A DNA stretch of 64,000 nucleotides from Nocardia flavorosea. Its GTDB lineage: Bacteria > Actinomycetota > Actinomycetes > Mycobacteriales > Mycobacteriaceae. The first letter of the stretch is position 1. Every line of letters begins with the position of its first letter. Below the pieces are notes generated by a model. It was not told the origin of the DNA, did not search any database, and worked only from the letters and a program-made list of their open reading frames with translations. The translations under genes were made by a program, and so were the position numbers. Shown one piece after another: positions 9,189-17,459 of this stretch. The stretch is from NCBI RefSeq assembly GCF_015477805.1, contig NZ_JADLQL010000003.1, positions 496,001 to 560,000 on the forward strand. Reading direction: 5' to 3'.

Positions 9189-9590
9189 TCAGCCGATACC
9201 GCGCTTGAGGCGCCGGCGCTCCCGCTCCGACAGGCCGCCCCAGATTCCGAACCGTTCATCGTGTGCGAGCGCGTATTCCAGACATTCGTCGCGAACCTCG
9301 CATCCCATGCAGATGCGTTTGGCCTCGCGGGTGGATCCGCCCTTCTCCGGGAAGAACGCTTCAGGGTCGGTTTCCGCGCAGAGTGCGCGTTCCTGCCACT
9401 GTTCTTCGATGGAGTCGAACATCTCGTCGAAACCGGTCACGATAAGGCTGAGCCGGGGCGTCGATTCTCGTTCATTCCGATCGCGATCGGTCCAGCCGTT
9501 GTCAGCAGCGACGCCTCGTGCTGCGCCTGCTGTGGAATCGGTTCGCGATACACCCACCGGAATGCCGGCCGGGGCCAGTTCTTCGGCCAT
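9189..9590 (-). CDS. whiB2: WhiB-family transcriptional regulator (WhiB2/WhmD type)
   Basis: A 133-residue iron-sulfur regulator. The C-terminal half has the four-cysteine pattern in ALCAETDPE, ICMGC and DEC that ligates a [4Fe-4S] cluster. The WhiB turn FGIWGGLSE and a basic DNA-binding tail (ERERRRLKR) follow. WhiB2/WhmD is needed for septation in mycobacteria. The ATG at 9590 is supported by GAGGAGG eight bases upstream, giving an N-terminal extension of about 55 residues; an internal ATG (MFDSIEEQ) is an alternative. It is divergent from fbiA, as I recall for Rv3260c-Rv3261. Confidence 0.93.
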   Translation of the reverse strand: MAEELAPAGIPVGVSRTDSTAGAARGVAADNGWTDRDRNERESTPRLSLIVTGFDEMFDSIEEQWQERALCAETDPEAFFPEKGGSTREAKRICMGCEVRDECLEYALAHDERFGIWGGLSERERRRLKRGIG

Positions 9591-9934
9591 CGCTCCGCCT
9601 CCTCACTGTGTGTTAGCGCAGAATGATTTCTTTCCGTCGATCCACACGCATATCGACGGCCAAACTCCGCGACGTTGTCTCGCGGACTTCCCCGAGCCCG
9701 TCATTCCATTTCGAACATCTGTTCGAGTTTCCGTTCGCGCCTTGCACTTCCAGCGCCGTCCGGAATGACATGTCTGTGATTAGACACGCCGCCGGGTGTG
9801 ATGGTCAAGCCACCGTCACTATTCCGTTACTATCCCGCGCGGCATTCCGAGTCGATCTTGTGACCCGAATAGCAAATGAGCGGCAAATATAGCGACAGGC
9901 GCACTATTTTCCGCGCCGCATAGGGTGTACAGAT
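9591..9934. promoter_or_regulatory. Divergent whiB2/fbiA promoter region
   Basis: A 344-base spacer, richer in A+T than its surroundings, separates the whiB2 and fbiA starts. TAGGGT at 9918-9923 resembles a -10 element and lies 12 bases before the fbiA GTG, so the fbiA transcript could have almost no leader. GAGGAGG next to whiB2 is its ribosome binding site. I found no convincing palindrome or coding frame. Confidence 0.45.
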
Positions 9935-10933
9935 GTGACTTCACAACAAGCGGACATCGGGCCCGCCAATGGTCCCCGTATCGTCGTCCTGGTCGGCGGA
10001 GTCGGCGGCGCGCGGTTCCTGCTGGGCGTACGGGAGCTGCTGCCCGAAGCGAAGGTTTCGGCCATCGTCAATGTGGGCGACGACGTATGGATGCATGGGC
10101 TGAGAATCTGTCCCGACCTCGATACCTGCATGTATACCCTCGGCGGCGGAATAGATACCGAGCGTGGCTGGGGCCGGCCCGGGGAAACCTGGCATGCGAA
10201 GGAAGAGTTGGCGAAATACCATGCCCAGCCGGACTGGTTCGGGTTGGGGGATCGGGATATCGCCACGCACCTGGTTCGCACCGAAATGTTGCGCGCCGGG
10301 TATCCGCTCTCGGCAGTTACCGAGGCGCTGTGCAATCGGTGGCAACCGGGCGTCGAACTCATCCCGGCAACCGACGATCGCTGTGAAACGCATGTAGTTA
10401 TCAGCGACCCGGAGAGTCCCAGCGAACGCCGCGCGATCCATTTCCAGGAGTGGTGGGTTCGGTACCGGGCCGACGTTCCAACTCACGGATTCGCCACAAT
10501 CGGAGCCGATGAAGCCAAGCCGGCGCCGAATGTGATCGAACTCATAGCCGATGCGGATATCGTATTACTCGCCCCTTCGAACCCCGTTGTGAGCGTAGGC
10601 TCCATCCTCGCGGTGCCCGGAATTCGGGGCGCATTGCGCACCACCGCGGCTCCGGTGATCGGCGTATCGCCGGTGATCGATGGCAAGCCGCTGCGCGGCA
10701 TGGCCGACGAGTGCCTGTCGGTGATCGGTGTGGAGACCTCCGCCGAGGCGGTCGGCCGGCACTACGGATCTCGTTCGGCCACCGGTATTCTCGACGGCTG
10801 GCTGATTCACAGCACCGATACCGCCGAGGTGCCCGGTGTGCAGGTTCGCAGTGTGCCGCTGTTGATGACCGATCCCCCGACCACTGCCGAAATGGTGCGC
10901 GCGGCCCTCGATCTGGCAGGAGTGAAACCGTGA
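9935..10933 (+). CDS. fbiA: 2-phospho-L-lactate transferase (F420 biosynthesis)
   Basis: FbiA/CofD joins the phospholactate-type moiety to the deazaflavin Fo in coenzyme F420 assembly. The 332-residue protein begins with the nucleotide-binding stretch VVLVGGVGGARFLLGV, followed by NVGDD and the DLDTCMYTLGG segment typical of CofD. The C-terminal half contains LLAPSNPVVSVGSIL and VIGVSPVIDGKPL. It starts with GTG, and its TGA overlaps the GTG of fbiB, so the two are translationally coupled. Confidence 0.97.
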   Translation: MTSQQADIGPANGPRIVVLVGGVGGARFLLGVRELLPEAKVSAIVNVGDDVWMHGLRICPDLDTCMYTLGGGIDTERGWGRPGETWHAKEELAKYHAQPDWFGLGDRDIATHLVRTEMLRAGYPLSAVTEALCNRWQPGVELIPATDDRCETHVVISDPESPSERRAIHFQEWWVRYRADVPTHGFATIGADEAKPAPNVIELIADADIVLLAPSNPVVSVGSILAVPGIRGALRTTAAPVIGVSPVIDGKPLRGMADECLSVIGVETSAEAVGRHYGSRSATGILDGWLIHSTDTAEVPGVQVRSVPLLMTDPPTTAEMVRAALDLAGVKP

Positions 10934-12297
10934 CCGGTGCCGAGTCGTTCGCCGAGGTAATTGCCGATCACGCGGCCGCGGAATTACGTATTCTCCCGAT
11001 CACCGGATTACCGGAATTCCGGCCCGGTGACGACCTCGCCGAACATATCGCCACCTGCGCCCCATGGCTGGCCGACGGCGATGTCCTGGTGGTCACCAGC
11101 AAGATCGTTGCCAAGGCGGAGGGCCGGATCGTCGCCGCACCAACCGATCCCGAGGAGCGCGATGCGGCGCGGCGGCGGCTGGTGGAGCAGGAATCGGTGC
11201 GGATCGTGGCCCGCCGCGGTCGCACACTGATCACCGAGAACCGGCTCGGTATCGTGCAGGCCGCCTCGGGCGTGGACGGGTCCAATGTCGAACGCGGCGA
11301 ACTGGTCCTGCTGCCCGCCGATCCCGACGGCAGCGCGAAAGGACTGCGGTCGGCACTGGCGACCAGGCTCGGCGTGAACGTGGCGGTAGTGATCACCGAC
11401 ACGATGGGTCGCGCCTGGCGCAACGGCCAGACCGATATCGCGATCGGATCGGCGGGATTGCGGGTGCTGCACGATTATTCGGGCGCAGTGGACGGGCAGG
11501 GCAACGAACTGCAGGTCACCCAGGTCGCGATCGCCGATGAACTCGCCGCGGCCGCCGATCTGGTGAAAGGCAAACTGGGCGCGGTGCCGGTGGCGGTGGT
11601 ACGCGGCCTGACGTTCACCGACGACGGTTCCACCGCGACCGACCTCGTCCGCGGTGGAACCGACGACCTGTTCTGGCTCGGTACGGCCGAAGCCCTGCAG
11701 CGAGGGCGGGAAGAGGCGGTGCTGCTGCGGCGCTCGGTGCGCAGTTTCACCGCCGAGCCGGTGGATCCGGAACGGATCCGGGCGGCGACCGCGGTCGCGT
11801 TGACGGCCCCCGCGCCGCATCACACCCGTCCGGTGCGATTCGTCTGGTTGCGCGACCGGGCCCGGCGTGAGCGGCTGCTCACCGCCATGGCGGAGCAGTG
11901 GCGGGCCGATCTCCTGGCCGATGGACTGGACGCCGAACGGGTGGAACGGCGCGTGAACCGCGGGCGCATACTCTTCGATGCCCCCGAGGTGATCATTCCG
12001 TTCTGTGTGCCCGACGGCGCACACGACTATCCCGACGATCGCCGGCGCGCGGCGGAGCACACCATGTTCACCGTCGCGGTCGGCGCCGCGGTACAGGGTC
12101 TGCTGGTCGCGCTGGCCGCCGAGGGACTGGGCAGTTGCTGGATCGGCTCGACTATCTTCGCGCCGGAGGTCACCCGGGCGGCTCTGGACTTGGCGGACGA
12201 CTGGAACCCGCTGGGCGCCATAGCTGTCGGGTATCCCACGGACGAACTCCGGCCGCGTTCCCCGCGAGATCCGGCCACGGGGCTGGTGGAACGGTGA
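10930..12297 (+). CDS. fbiB: Bifunctional F420 biosynthesis protein FbiB (gamma-glutamyl ligase / nitroreductase-like)
   Basis: FbiB adds glutamates to F420-0 and reduces the dehydro intermediate. The 455-residue protein has two parts. Residues 1 to about 245 form the CofE-type ligase, with VVTSKIVAKAEG, DTMGRAWRNGQTDIAIG and VVRGLTFTDDG. From about residue 255 there is a nitroreductase-fold FMN domain beginning RRSVRSFTAEPVDPE and containing GLGSCWIGSTIF. It starts at a GTG overlapping the fbiA stop and ends in a GTGA overlap with the Nudix gene. Confidence 0.97.
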   Translation: MTGAESFAEVIADHAAAELRILPITGLPEFRPGDDLAEHIATCAPWLADGDVLVVTSKIVAKAEGRIVAAPTDPEERDAARRRLVEQESVRIVARRGRTLITENRLGIVQAASGVDGSNVERGELVLLPADPDGSAKGLRSALATRLGVNVAVVITDTMGRAWRNGQTDIAIGSAGLRVLHDYSGAVDGQGNELQVTQVAIADELAAAADLVKGKLGAVPVAVVRGLTFTDDGSTATDLVRGGTDDLFWLGTAEALQRGREEAVLLRRSVRSFTAEPVDPERIRAATAVALTAPAPHHTRPVRFVWLRDRARRERLLTAMAEQWRADLLADGLDAERVERRVNRGRILFDAPEVIIPFCVPDGAHDYPDDRRRAAEHTMFTVAVGAAVQGLLVALAAEGLGSCWIGSTIFAPEVTRAALDLADDWNPLGAIAVGYPTDELRPRSPRDPATGLVER

Positions 12298-12815
12298 GTG
12301 CCGGATCGCTGCACGCCTCGGCCACCGAACTGCTGACCGCATGGAATCCGCGCGGCGGTCCGGACGCGTCCCTTCGCGAGGCGATGCTGGCATTTCTCGG
12401 GTCCGCACCGCGCGGTTGCCTGCGTGAACACGCGCCCGGTCATATCACCGCGTCGGCCGTGGTTTTCTCCGATGACGGCCGGGAGGTCCTGCTGACCCTG
12501 CACCCGCGGGTCGGGCGCTGGATCCAGCTCGGCGGTCACTGCGAGGAGAGCGACGAGACCGTGGCCGCGGCCGCGCTGCGCGAGGCAACCGAGGAGTCCG
12601 GTATCGACGGGTTACGTCTCGATCCGGGACTCTATGCGGCCCAGGCGCATCCCATCACCTGTTCGCTCGGTGTGCCGACACGGCATCTGGATCTGCTGTT
12701 CCGGATCACCGCCCCGCCCGGTGCGGTGCCGGTACGCAGCGCCGAGTCCACCGATCTGCGGTGGTGGCCGGTGGATGCGCTGCCACCGGATGCCGATGTC
12801 GTGCTCTTGCCGTGA
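12294..12815 (+). CDS. Nudix hydrolase
   Basis: A 173-residue pyrophosphohydrolase-type protein. The Nudix box is visible as GGHCEESDETV followed by AAAALREATEESGI, with the catalytic REATEE core intact; the glycine before it is one residue further away than in the textbook pattern, a common variant. The GTG start overlaps the fbiB stop, so it is the third gene of a coupled set with fbiA and fbiB. The substrate is unknown. A link to F420 or to its GTP/PEP-derived intermediates is suggested only by position. Confidence 0.9.
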   Translation: MSAGSLHASATELLTAWNPRGGPDASLREAMLAFLGSAPRGCLREHAPGHITASAVVFSDDGREVLLTLHPRVGRWIQLGGHCEESDETVAAAALREATEESGIDGLRLDPGLYAAQAHPITCSLGVPTRHLDLLFRITAPPGAVPVRSAESTDLRWWPVDALPPDADVVLLP

Positions 12816-12855
12816 TCGCGATACGCCGGCCGGCCCGGTATGGCGGCAGCCGGTT

Positions 12856-12893
12856 CGAACGACCTTGAAACTTTGACTAGAGCAGGTCGTTCG
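12856..12893. promoter_or_regulatory. Probable TetR operator (10-bp inverted repeat)
   Basis: CGAACGACCT at 12856-12865 and its exact reverse complement AGGTCGTTCG at 12884-12893 are separated by 18 bases. The site ends 16 bases before the TetR start codon, a position that fits autorepression. TTGACT at 12873-12878, inside the spacer, could be a -35 element. Confidence 0.6.
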
Positions 12894-12909
12894 TGCCAGT
12901 GTCGCTGCC

Positions 12910-13545
12910 ATGCCGAGCACCGGATCCCGGAATTTCGTCCAGGGGTCTGCGCGTGAGTCGCTGCGCACAGCCATCCTGGACGCGATGCGTGAGCTCTTGG
13001 GGCAACGGGACTGGTCCAAGATCACGCTCACCGATGTGGCGGCCGGCGCCGGGGTCAGCCGGCAGACCCTCTACAACGAATTCGGTTCGCGCCAGGGTCT
13101 GGCCGAGGCCTACGCCATCCGCTTGGCCGACGATCTCGTCGACCATGTGGAGATGGCGCTCGCCGCCAATATCGGCGACGCCGACGCCTCGATCCGCGAC
13201 GGCCTCGCCGGCTATTTCCGCGACGCCGCCCAGGATCCGTTGGTGCGTTCACTGGTGCTCGGCGAGGTCAAACTCGACCTGCTGCGTCTCATCACCCTCG
13301 ACGCCGGGCCGCTGATCGAGCACGCCACCGAACAGCTCATCGGCGTCATGCAACGCAGCTGGGTGGCCTTCACCCGCGGCCAGGCCGAAACTTTCGCCCA
13401 CGCCCTGGTACGGCTGGCGATCAGCTATATCCCCACGCCACCCGGACCGGGGCACGACGTACCGGCCGAACTCGGCCGGGTCTTCGGCCCGTATGTGACC
13501 GCGGTGCTCTCCGGACGGGCGGTTTCGGAATGTCCCGCGCGGTGA
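12910..13545 (+). CDS. TetR-family regulator next to alkB (AlkX-like)
   Basis: A 211-residue repressor-type protein. The N-terminal helix-turn-helix reads ITLTDVAAGAGVSRQTLYNE; the rest is a helical ligand-binding domain. TetR genes beside alkB are called AlkX in related actinomycetes and respond to alkane-derived fatty acids. In M. tuberculosis the homolog (Rv3249c) lies downstream of alkB-rubA-rubB, whereas here it precedes alkB. A perfect inverted repeat upstream is its likely operator. Confidence 0.9.
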   Translation: MPSTGSRNFVQGSARESLRTAILDAMRELLGQRDWSKITLTDVAAGAGVSRQTLYNEFGSRQGLAEAYAIRLADDLVDHVEMALAANIGDADASIRDGLAGYFRDAAQDPLVRSLVLGEVKLDLLRLITLDAGPLIEHATEQLIGVMQRSWVAFTRGQAETFAHALVRLAISYIPTPPGPGHDVPAELGRVFGPYVTAVLSGRAVSECPAR

Positions 13546-13760
13546 GCGGGCCGCCGCGTGTGGGTATCGAAGTCGATGTGCTCCCACCTGCGCATTCGCC
13601 GGAAACGAGGCGGGGGCGCGGCCGCTCGCGCGCAGGGAACGACGGCAGTGTACGGTTCCGGCGTGTAACGGTCACCACGTTTGGGTCGAACAACGACGCA
13701 ATGGAGACACCGGTTCTGCGAATATGTAGTCCGCTGCAAGTTCGGTTTTCAGGGGCAAAC

Positions 13761-14930
13761 GTGCAATTGGTTGGCAAGTCGGCCGGGTCTGCCGATCCCA
13801 AACGCCATCTATGGGTCCTCGGACTGATCGCTCCGGCCACTGCGCTGCTGCCGTCCCAACTGGTGCTGCACACCGGCCTCGAGGTGTTCTGGTGGACCGG
13901 GCCGCTCCTGGTTCTGGTGATCATCCCGCTGCTCGACCTGCTGATCGGCGACGATGGTTCCAACCCACGTGACGAGGACTACGAAACCCTCTCCAACGAC
14001 CGTTACTACCGCTGGTGCACGTATCTGTTCCTGCCCATCCAACTGCTCGGGCTCGCCCTGGCCGGATACCTGTGGTCGGGCGATGAACTCGATATCGTCG
14101 ACAAGATCGGTCTCGCCGTCACCCTCGGACTGGTCTCCGGGATCGGCATCAATGCCGCCCACGAACTCGGGCACCGGGTCGAACGCCTGGAACGGTGGCT
14201 GGCCAAGATCGCCTTGGCGCAATCCGGGTACGGCCATTTTTTCGTCGAACACAACCGCGGGCATCACGTCCGGGTCGCGACCCCGGAGGATCCCGCCAGC
14301 GCTCGATTCGGTGAGAGTCTGTGGGAGTTCCTGCCGCGCAGTGTGGCCGGGGGATTCCGCTCCGCGCTACGGCTGGAACGGGACCGGTTGCGCCGCACCG
14401 AGGCCGGCTGGTGGAGCCCGCACAACCACATCCTGCAGGCGTGGACGATGACGGTGGTGCTCTTCGGTGGGCTGATGCTGGTCTTCGGGTGGCAGATCCT
14501 GCCCTATCTGCTGCTGCAGGCGGTGCTGGGCGCCGGACTGCTGGAAACGGTCAACTACATCGAGCACTACGGGCTGCTCCGGGAGCGCCGGCCGAACGGG
14601 CGGTACCGGCGCTGCACGGCGCGCGACAGCTGGAACAGCGATCGGCTCGTCACCAATATTTTCCTGTTCCATCTCCAGCGGCACAGCGACCACCACGCCA
14701 ACCCCGGCCGGCGTTACCAGACGCTGCGCAGTTCCGATGAGGCTCCGCAGCTACCGGCCGGGTACGCGTCCATGGTGGTCCTCGCGATGATCCCGCCGCT
14801 GTGGCGCCGGGTCATGGACAAACGGGTGCTCGCCCACTACGACGGCGACCTCACCCGGATCAATCTCGCACCCCGTAAACGGCAGGCCGCGACCGCTGTT
14901 TCGCCCGGCCCCGGCATGGTCACCGGCTGA
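13761..14930 (+). CDS. alkB: Alkane 1-monooxygenase
   Basis: An integral-membrane non-heme diiron enzyme that hydroxylates the terminal carbon of n-alkanes using rubredoxin-delivered electrons. The 389-residue protein has several hydrophobic helices and all four AlkB histidine motifs: HELGH near residue 134, EHNRGHH near 163, NYIEHYGL, and LQRHSDHHANP near 305. I chose the GTG at 13761 because AGGGGC precedes it and conservation begins at DPKRHLW; an ATG at 13701 would add 20 residues. No rubredoxin gene follows, although alkB-rubA-rubB is the usual order. Confidence 0.93.
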   Translation: MQLVGKSAGSADPKRHLWVLGLIAPATALLPSQLVLHTGLEVFWWTGPLLVLVIIPLLDLLIGDDGSNPRDEDYETLSNDRYYRWCTYLFLPIQLLGLALAGYLWSGDELDIVDKIGLAVTLGLVSGIGINAAHELGHRVERLERWLAKIALAQSGYGHFFVEHNRGHHVRVATPEDPASARFGESLWEFLPRSVAGGFRSALRLERDRLRRTEAGWWSPHNHILQAWTMTVVLFGGLMLVFGWQILPYLLLQAVLGAGLLETVNYIEHYGLLRERRPNGRYRRCTARDSWNSDRLVTNIFLFHLQRHSDHHANPGRRYQTLRSSDEAPQLPAGYASMVVLAMIPPLWRRVMDKRVLAHYDGDLTRINLAPRKRQAATAVSPGPGMVTG

Positions 14931-15052
14931 GGTCTCGCAGGTACGCCGCCGGTAGCGGCCACCAATCGATGCAGCCGGACCGCGACCGCGCGCAACCCGC
15001 TAGCCTTGCGTTCGAGACCGTGTTTATCGGGCATGAGCGAGATCGACGGATG

Positions 15053-15066
15053 GTCAACATGTTGAC
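15053..15066. promoter_or_regulatory. 14-bp perfect palindrome upstream of ahcY
   Basis: GTCAACATGTTGAC is its own reverse complement. It lies 81 bases upstream of the ahcY start, in a position suited to a transcription-factor site. I do not recognise the regulator. Confidence 0.45.
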
Positions 15067-15147
15067 GCGGAGGTCGAAGGGCAGGCACTGGTATCGCACC
15101 ACCGCCTCCGGGCTCGCCTCGTTCATGCCGTTACCGAGAGAAGGCTG

Positions 15148-16629
15148 ATGACGACCTCCGAATTGCCTCGCACATCGCCACGCACCGATAGCCGCAACGG
15201 CATCGAATACAAGGTCGCGGATCTGTCGCTGGCCGATTTCGGCCGCAAGGAGATCCGGCTGGCCGAACACGAGATGCCCGGGCTGATGGCTCTGCGCCGC
15301 GAATACGCCGATGTCGCGCCGCTGAAAGGCGCCCGGATCTCCGGCTCGCTGCATATGACCGTGCAGACCGCCGTGCTGATCGAAACCCTCACCGCGCTCG
15401 GCGCGCAGGTGCGGTGGGCCTCCTGCAATATCTTCTCCACCCAGGACCATGCCGCCGCGGCCATCGTGGTCGGCCCGCACGGCACCGTCGAGGAGCCCCA
15501 GGGCACCCCGGTGTTCGCTTGGAAGGGCGAAACCCTGGAGGAGTACTGGTGGGCGGCCGAGCAGATGCTCACCTGGCCGGACGAACCGGCCAATATGATC
15601 CTCGACGACGGTGGCGACGCCACCATGCTGGTGCTGCGCGGGGCGCAGTTCGAGAAGGCGGGGGTGGTGCCGCCGGCCGATGAAGAGCACTCCGCGGAAT
15701 ACACGGTCTTCCTGAACCTGCTGCGGGAACGGTTCGAGACCGACAAGGGCAAATGGTCCGCCATCGCCGAGAGCGTCAAGGGCGTCACCGAAGAGACCAC
15801 TACCGGTGTGCTGCGCCTGTACCAGTTCGCCGCTGCCGGCGAACTGTCCTTCCCGGCGATCAACGTCAACGACTCGGTCACCAAGTCGAAGTTCGACAAC
15901 AAATACGGCACCCGGCATTCGCTGATCGACGGCATCAACCGCGGCACCGATGTGCTCATCGGCGGTAAGAAGGTGCTGATCTGTGGCTACGGCGATGTCG
16001 GCAAGGGTTGCGCGGAATCGCTGGCCGGGCAGGGCGCCCGCGTACAGGTCACCGAGATCGACCCCATCAACGCCCTGCAGGCCCTGATGGACGGCTACGA
16101 CGTGGTGACCGTGGAACAGGCGATCGGTGACGCCGATATCGTCATCACCTCGACCGGTAACAAGGACATCATCACCCTCGACCATATGCGGGCGATGAAG
16201 GACCAGGCCATTCTCGGCAATATCGGTCATTTCGACAACGAAATCGATATGGCGGGCCTGGAACGGTCCGGCGCGACCAAGTTGAATATCAAACCGCAGG
16301 TCGACCTGTGGACGTTCGGCGATTCCGGTAAGTCCATCATCGTGCTGTCCGAAGGGCGGCTGCTCAATCTGGGTAACGCCACCGGCCACCCGTCGTTCGT
16401 GATGAGCAACAGCTTCTCCAACCAGGTGATCGCCCAGATCGAACTGTGGACCAAACCGGAGGAGTACGACAACGAGGTCTACCGCCTGCCGAAGGTACTC
16501 GACGAGAAGGTGGCCCGTATCCACGTGGAAGCCCTCGGCGGCACCCTGACCAAGCTCACCAAGGACCAGGCCGAATACATCAACGTCGATGTCGAAGGCC
16601 CGTACAAACCGGAGCACTACCGCTACTGA
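15148..16629 (+). CDS. ahcY: Adenosylhomocysteinase (S-adenosylhomocysteine hydrolase)
   Basis: This cytoplasmic NAD-dependent enzyme splits S-adenosylhomocysteine into adenosine and homocysteine and so relieves methyltransferase inhibition. The 493-residue protein has the SGSLHMTVQTAVLIETL substrate region, the catalytic segment SVTKSKFDNKYG, the NAD-binding motif ICGYGDVGKGCA and the conserved C-terminus KPEHYRY. The insertion around residues 150-190 and the length match actinobacterial enzymes. The gene is called sahH in mycobacteria and is followed there by tmk, as here. Confidence 0.98.
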   Translation: MTTSELPRTSPRTDSRNGIEYKVADLSLADFGRKEIRLAEHEMPGLMALRREYADVAPLKGARISGSLHMTVQTAVLIETLTALGAQVRWASCNIFSTQDHAAAAIVVGPHGTVEEPQGTPVFAWKGETLEEYWWAAEQMLTWPDEPANMILDDGGDATMLVLRGAQFEKAGVVPPADEEHSAEYTVFLNLLRERFETDKGKWSAIAESVKGVTEETTTGVLRLYQFAAAGELSFPAINVNDSVTKSKFDNKYGTRHSLIDGINRGTDVLIGGKKVLICGYGDVGKGCAESLAGQGARVQVTEIDPINALQALMDGYDVVTVEQAIGDADIVITSTGNKDIITLDHMRAMKDQAILGNIGHFDNEIDMAGLERSGATKLNIKPQVDLWTFGDSGKSIIVLSEGRLLNLGNATGHPSFVMSNSFSNQVIAQIELWTKPEEYDNEVYRLPKVLDEKVARIHVEALGGTLTKLTKDQAEYINVDVEGPYKPEHYRY

Positions 16630-16652
16630 TCCGGCATCGTTTCCCGGTTTCC

Positions 16653-16689
16653 GTCCGCGCCCCGGCTGTCTCGTCAGCGGGGCGCGGAC
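16653..16689 (+). terminator. GC-rich hairpin between ahcY and tmk
   Basis: GTCCGCGCCCCG (16653-16664) pairs perfectly with 16678-16689, with a further CTG/CAG pair inside the loop. No T run follows and tmk starts 20 bases later. It may be a partial terminator or an RNA-stability element rather than a full stop. Confidence 0.45.
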
Positions 16690-16709
16690 GTCCGAGTAGG
16701 CTGCTCCCC

Positions 16710-17381
16710 ATGGGTGTGCTGGTCTCGGTGGAGGGCCTCGACGGTGCGGGTAAACGGACGCTGATCACCGATCTGGTGGCCGCGCTCGAGCAGTGCGGAC
16801 TGCGCGTGCAGACCCTGGCCTTCCCGCGTTACGGGCGCTCCGTGCACGCGGATCTGGCCGCCGAAGCACTGCGCGGCGCGCACGGCGACCTGGCCGGCTC
16901 GGTGAACGCCATGGCCACCCTCTTCGCGCTGGACCGCGCCGGCGCCGCCGACGATCTGGCGAAACTGCTGGCCGACAACGATTTGGTCGTGCTGGACCGC
17001 TACGTGGCCTCGAATGCCGCCTACAACGCCGCCCGGCTCGGCCAATCCGCCGACGGAGAAATCGTGCGGTGGGTGGGGGAATTGGAATTCGGCCGGTTCG
17101 CCCTGCCGGTGCCGCGGGTGCAGTTGCTGCTGGATGTTGCGGTGGAGGTCGCGGCCGAACGCGCCCGCCGGCGCGGTGAACTCGACGCGACGCGGGAGTT
17201 GGACGCCTACGAACGCGACGGTGGATTACAGGAACGCACGGCCGCGGTGTACCGTGATCTCGCTCGGCGCGATTGGTACGGAACCTGGTGGGTTTTCCGG
17301 CCCGGTGAACAAGGTCCCGGTCCACGCTCCGGCGAAATGAATGTATTGGCCGCGCGGCTCGCCGCATTGGTAGCGAATTAG
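16710..17381 (+). CDS. tmk: Thymidylate kinase (dTMP kinase)
   Basis: This enzyme phosphorylates dTMP to dTDP for DNA synthesis. The 223-residue product has the P-loop SVEGLDGAGKRTL, the TMP-binding region FPRYG, the DR(Y) motif LDRYVASNAAYNAARL and a lid region with AERARRRGELD. The size and form match the actinobacterial Tmk. The start ATG at 16710 gives MGVLVSVEG; I see no strong ribosome binding site. Confidence 0.95.
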   Translation: MGVLVSVEGLDGAGKRTLITDLVAALEQCGLRVQTLAFPRYGRSVHADLAAEALRGAHGDLAGSVNAMATLFALDRAGAADDLAKLLADNDLVVLDRYVASNAAYNAARLGQSADGEIVRWVGELEFGRFALPVPRVQLLLDVAVEVAAERARRRGELDATRELDAYERDGGLQERTAAVYRDLARRDWYGTWWVFRPGEQGPGPRSGEMNVLAARLAALVAN

Positions 17382-17459
17382 TGTTGGATATCCGGCGGGA
17401 ACGCGCCATGTATGGCGTGGCGACCCGTTACGAGCCCGGGAGATGACAACATAGTAACT

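Noticed and set aside
14931..15147. Possible SAH riboswitch before ahcY
   Set aside because: The conserved GAGGAGCGCUGC-type core and its partner strand are not present; only a DNA palindrome was found.
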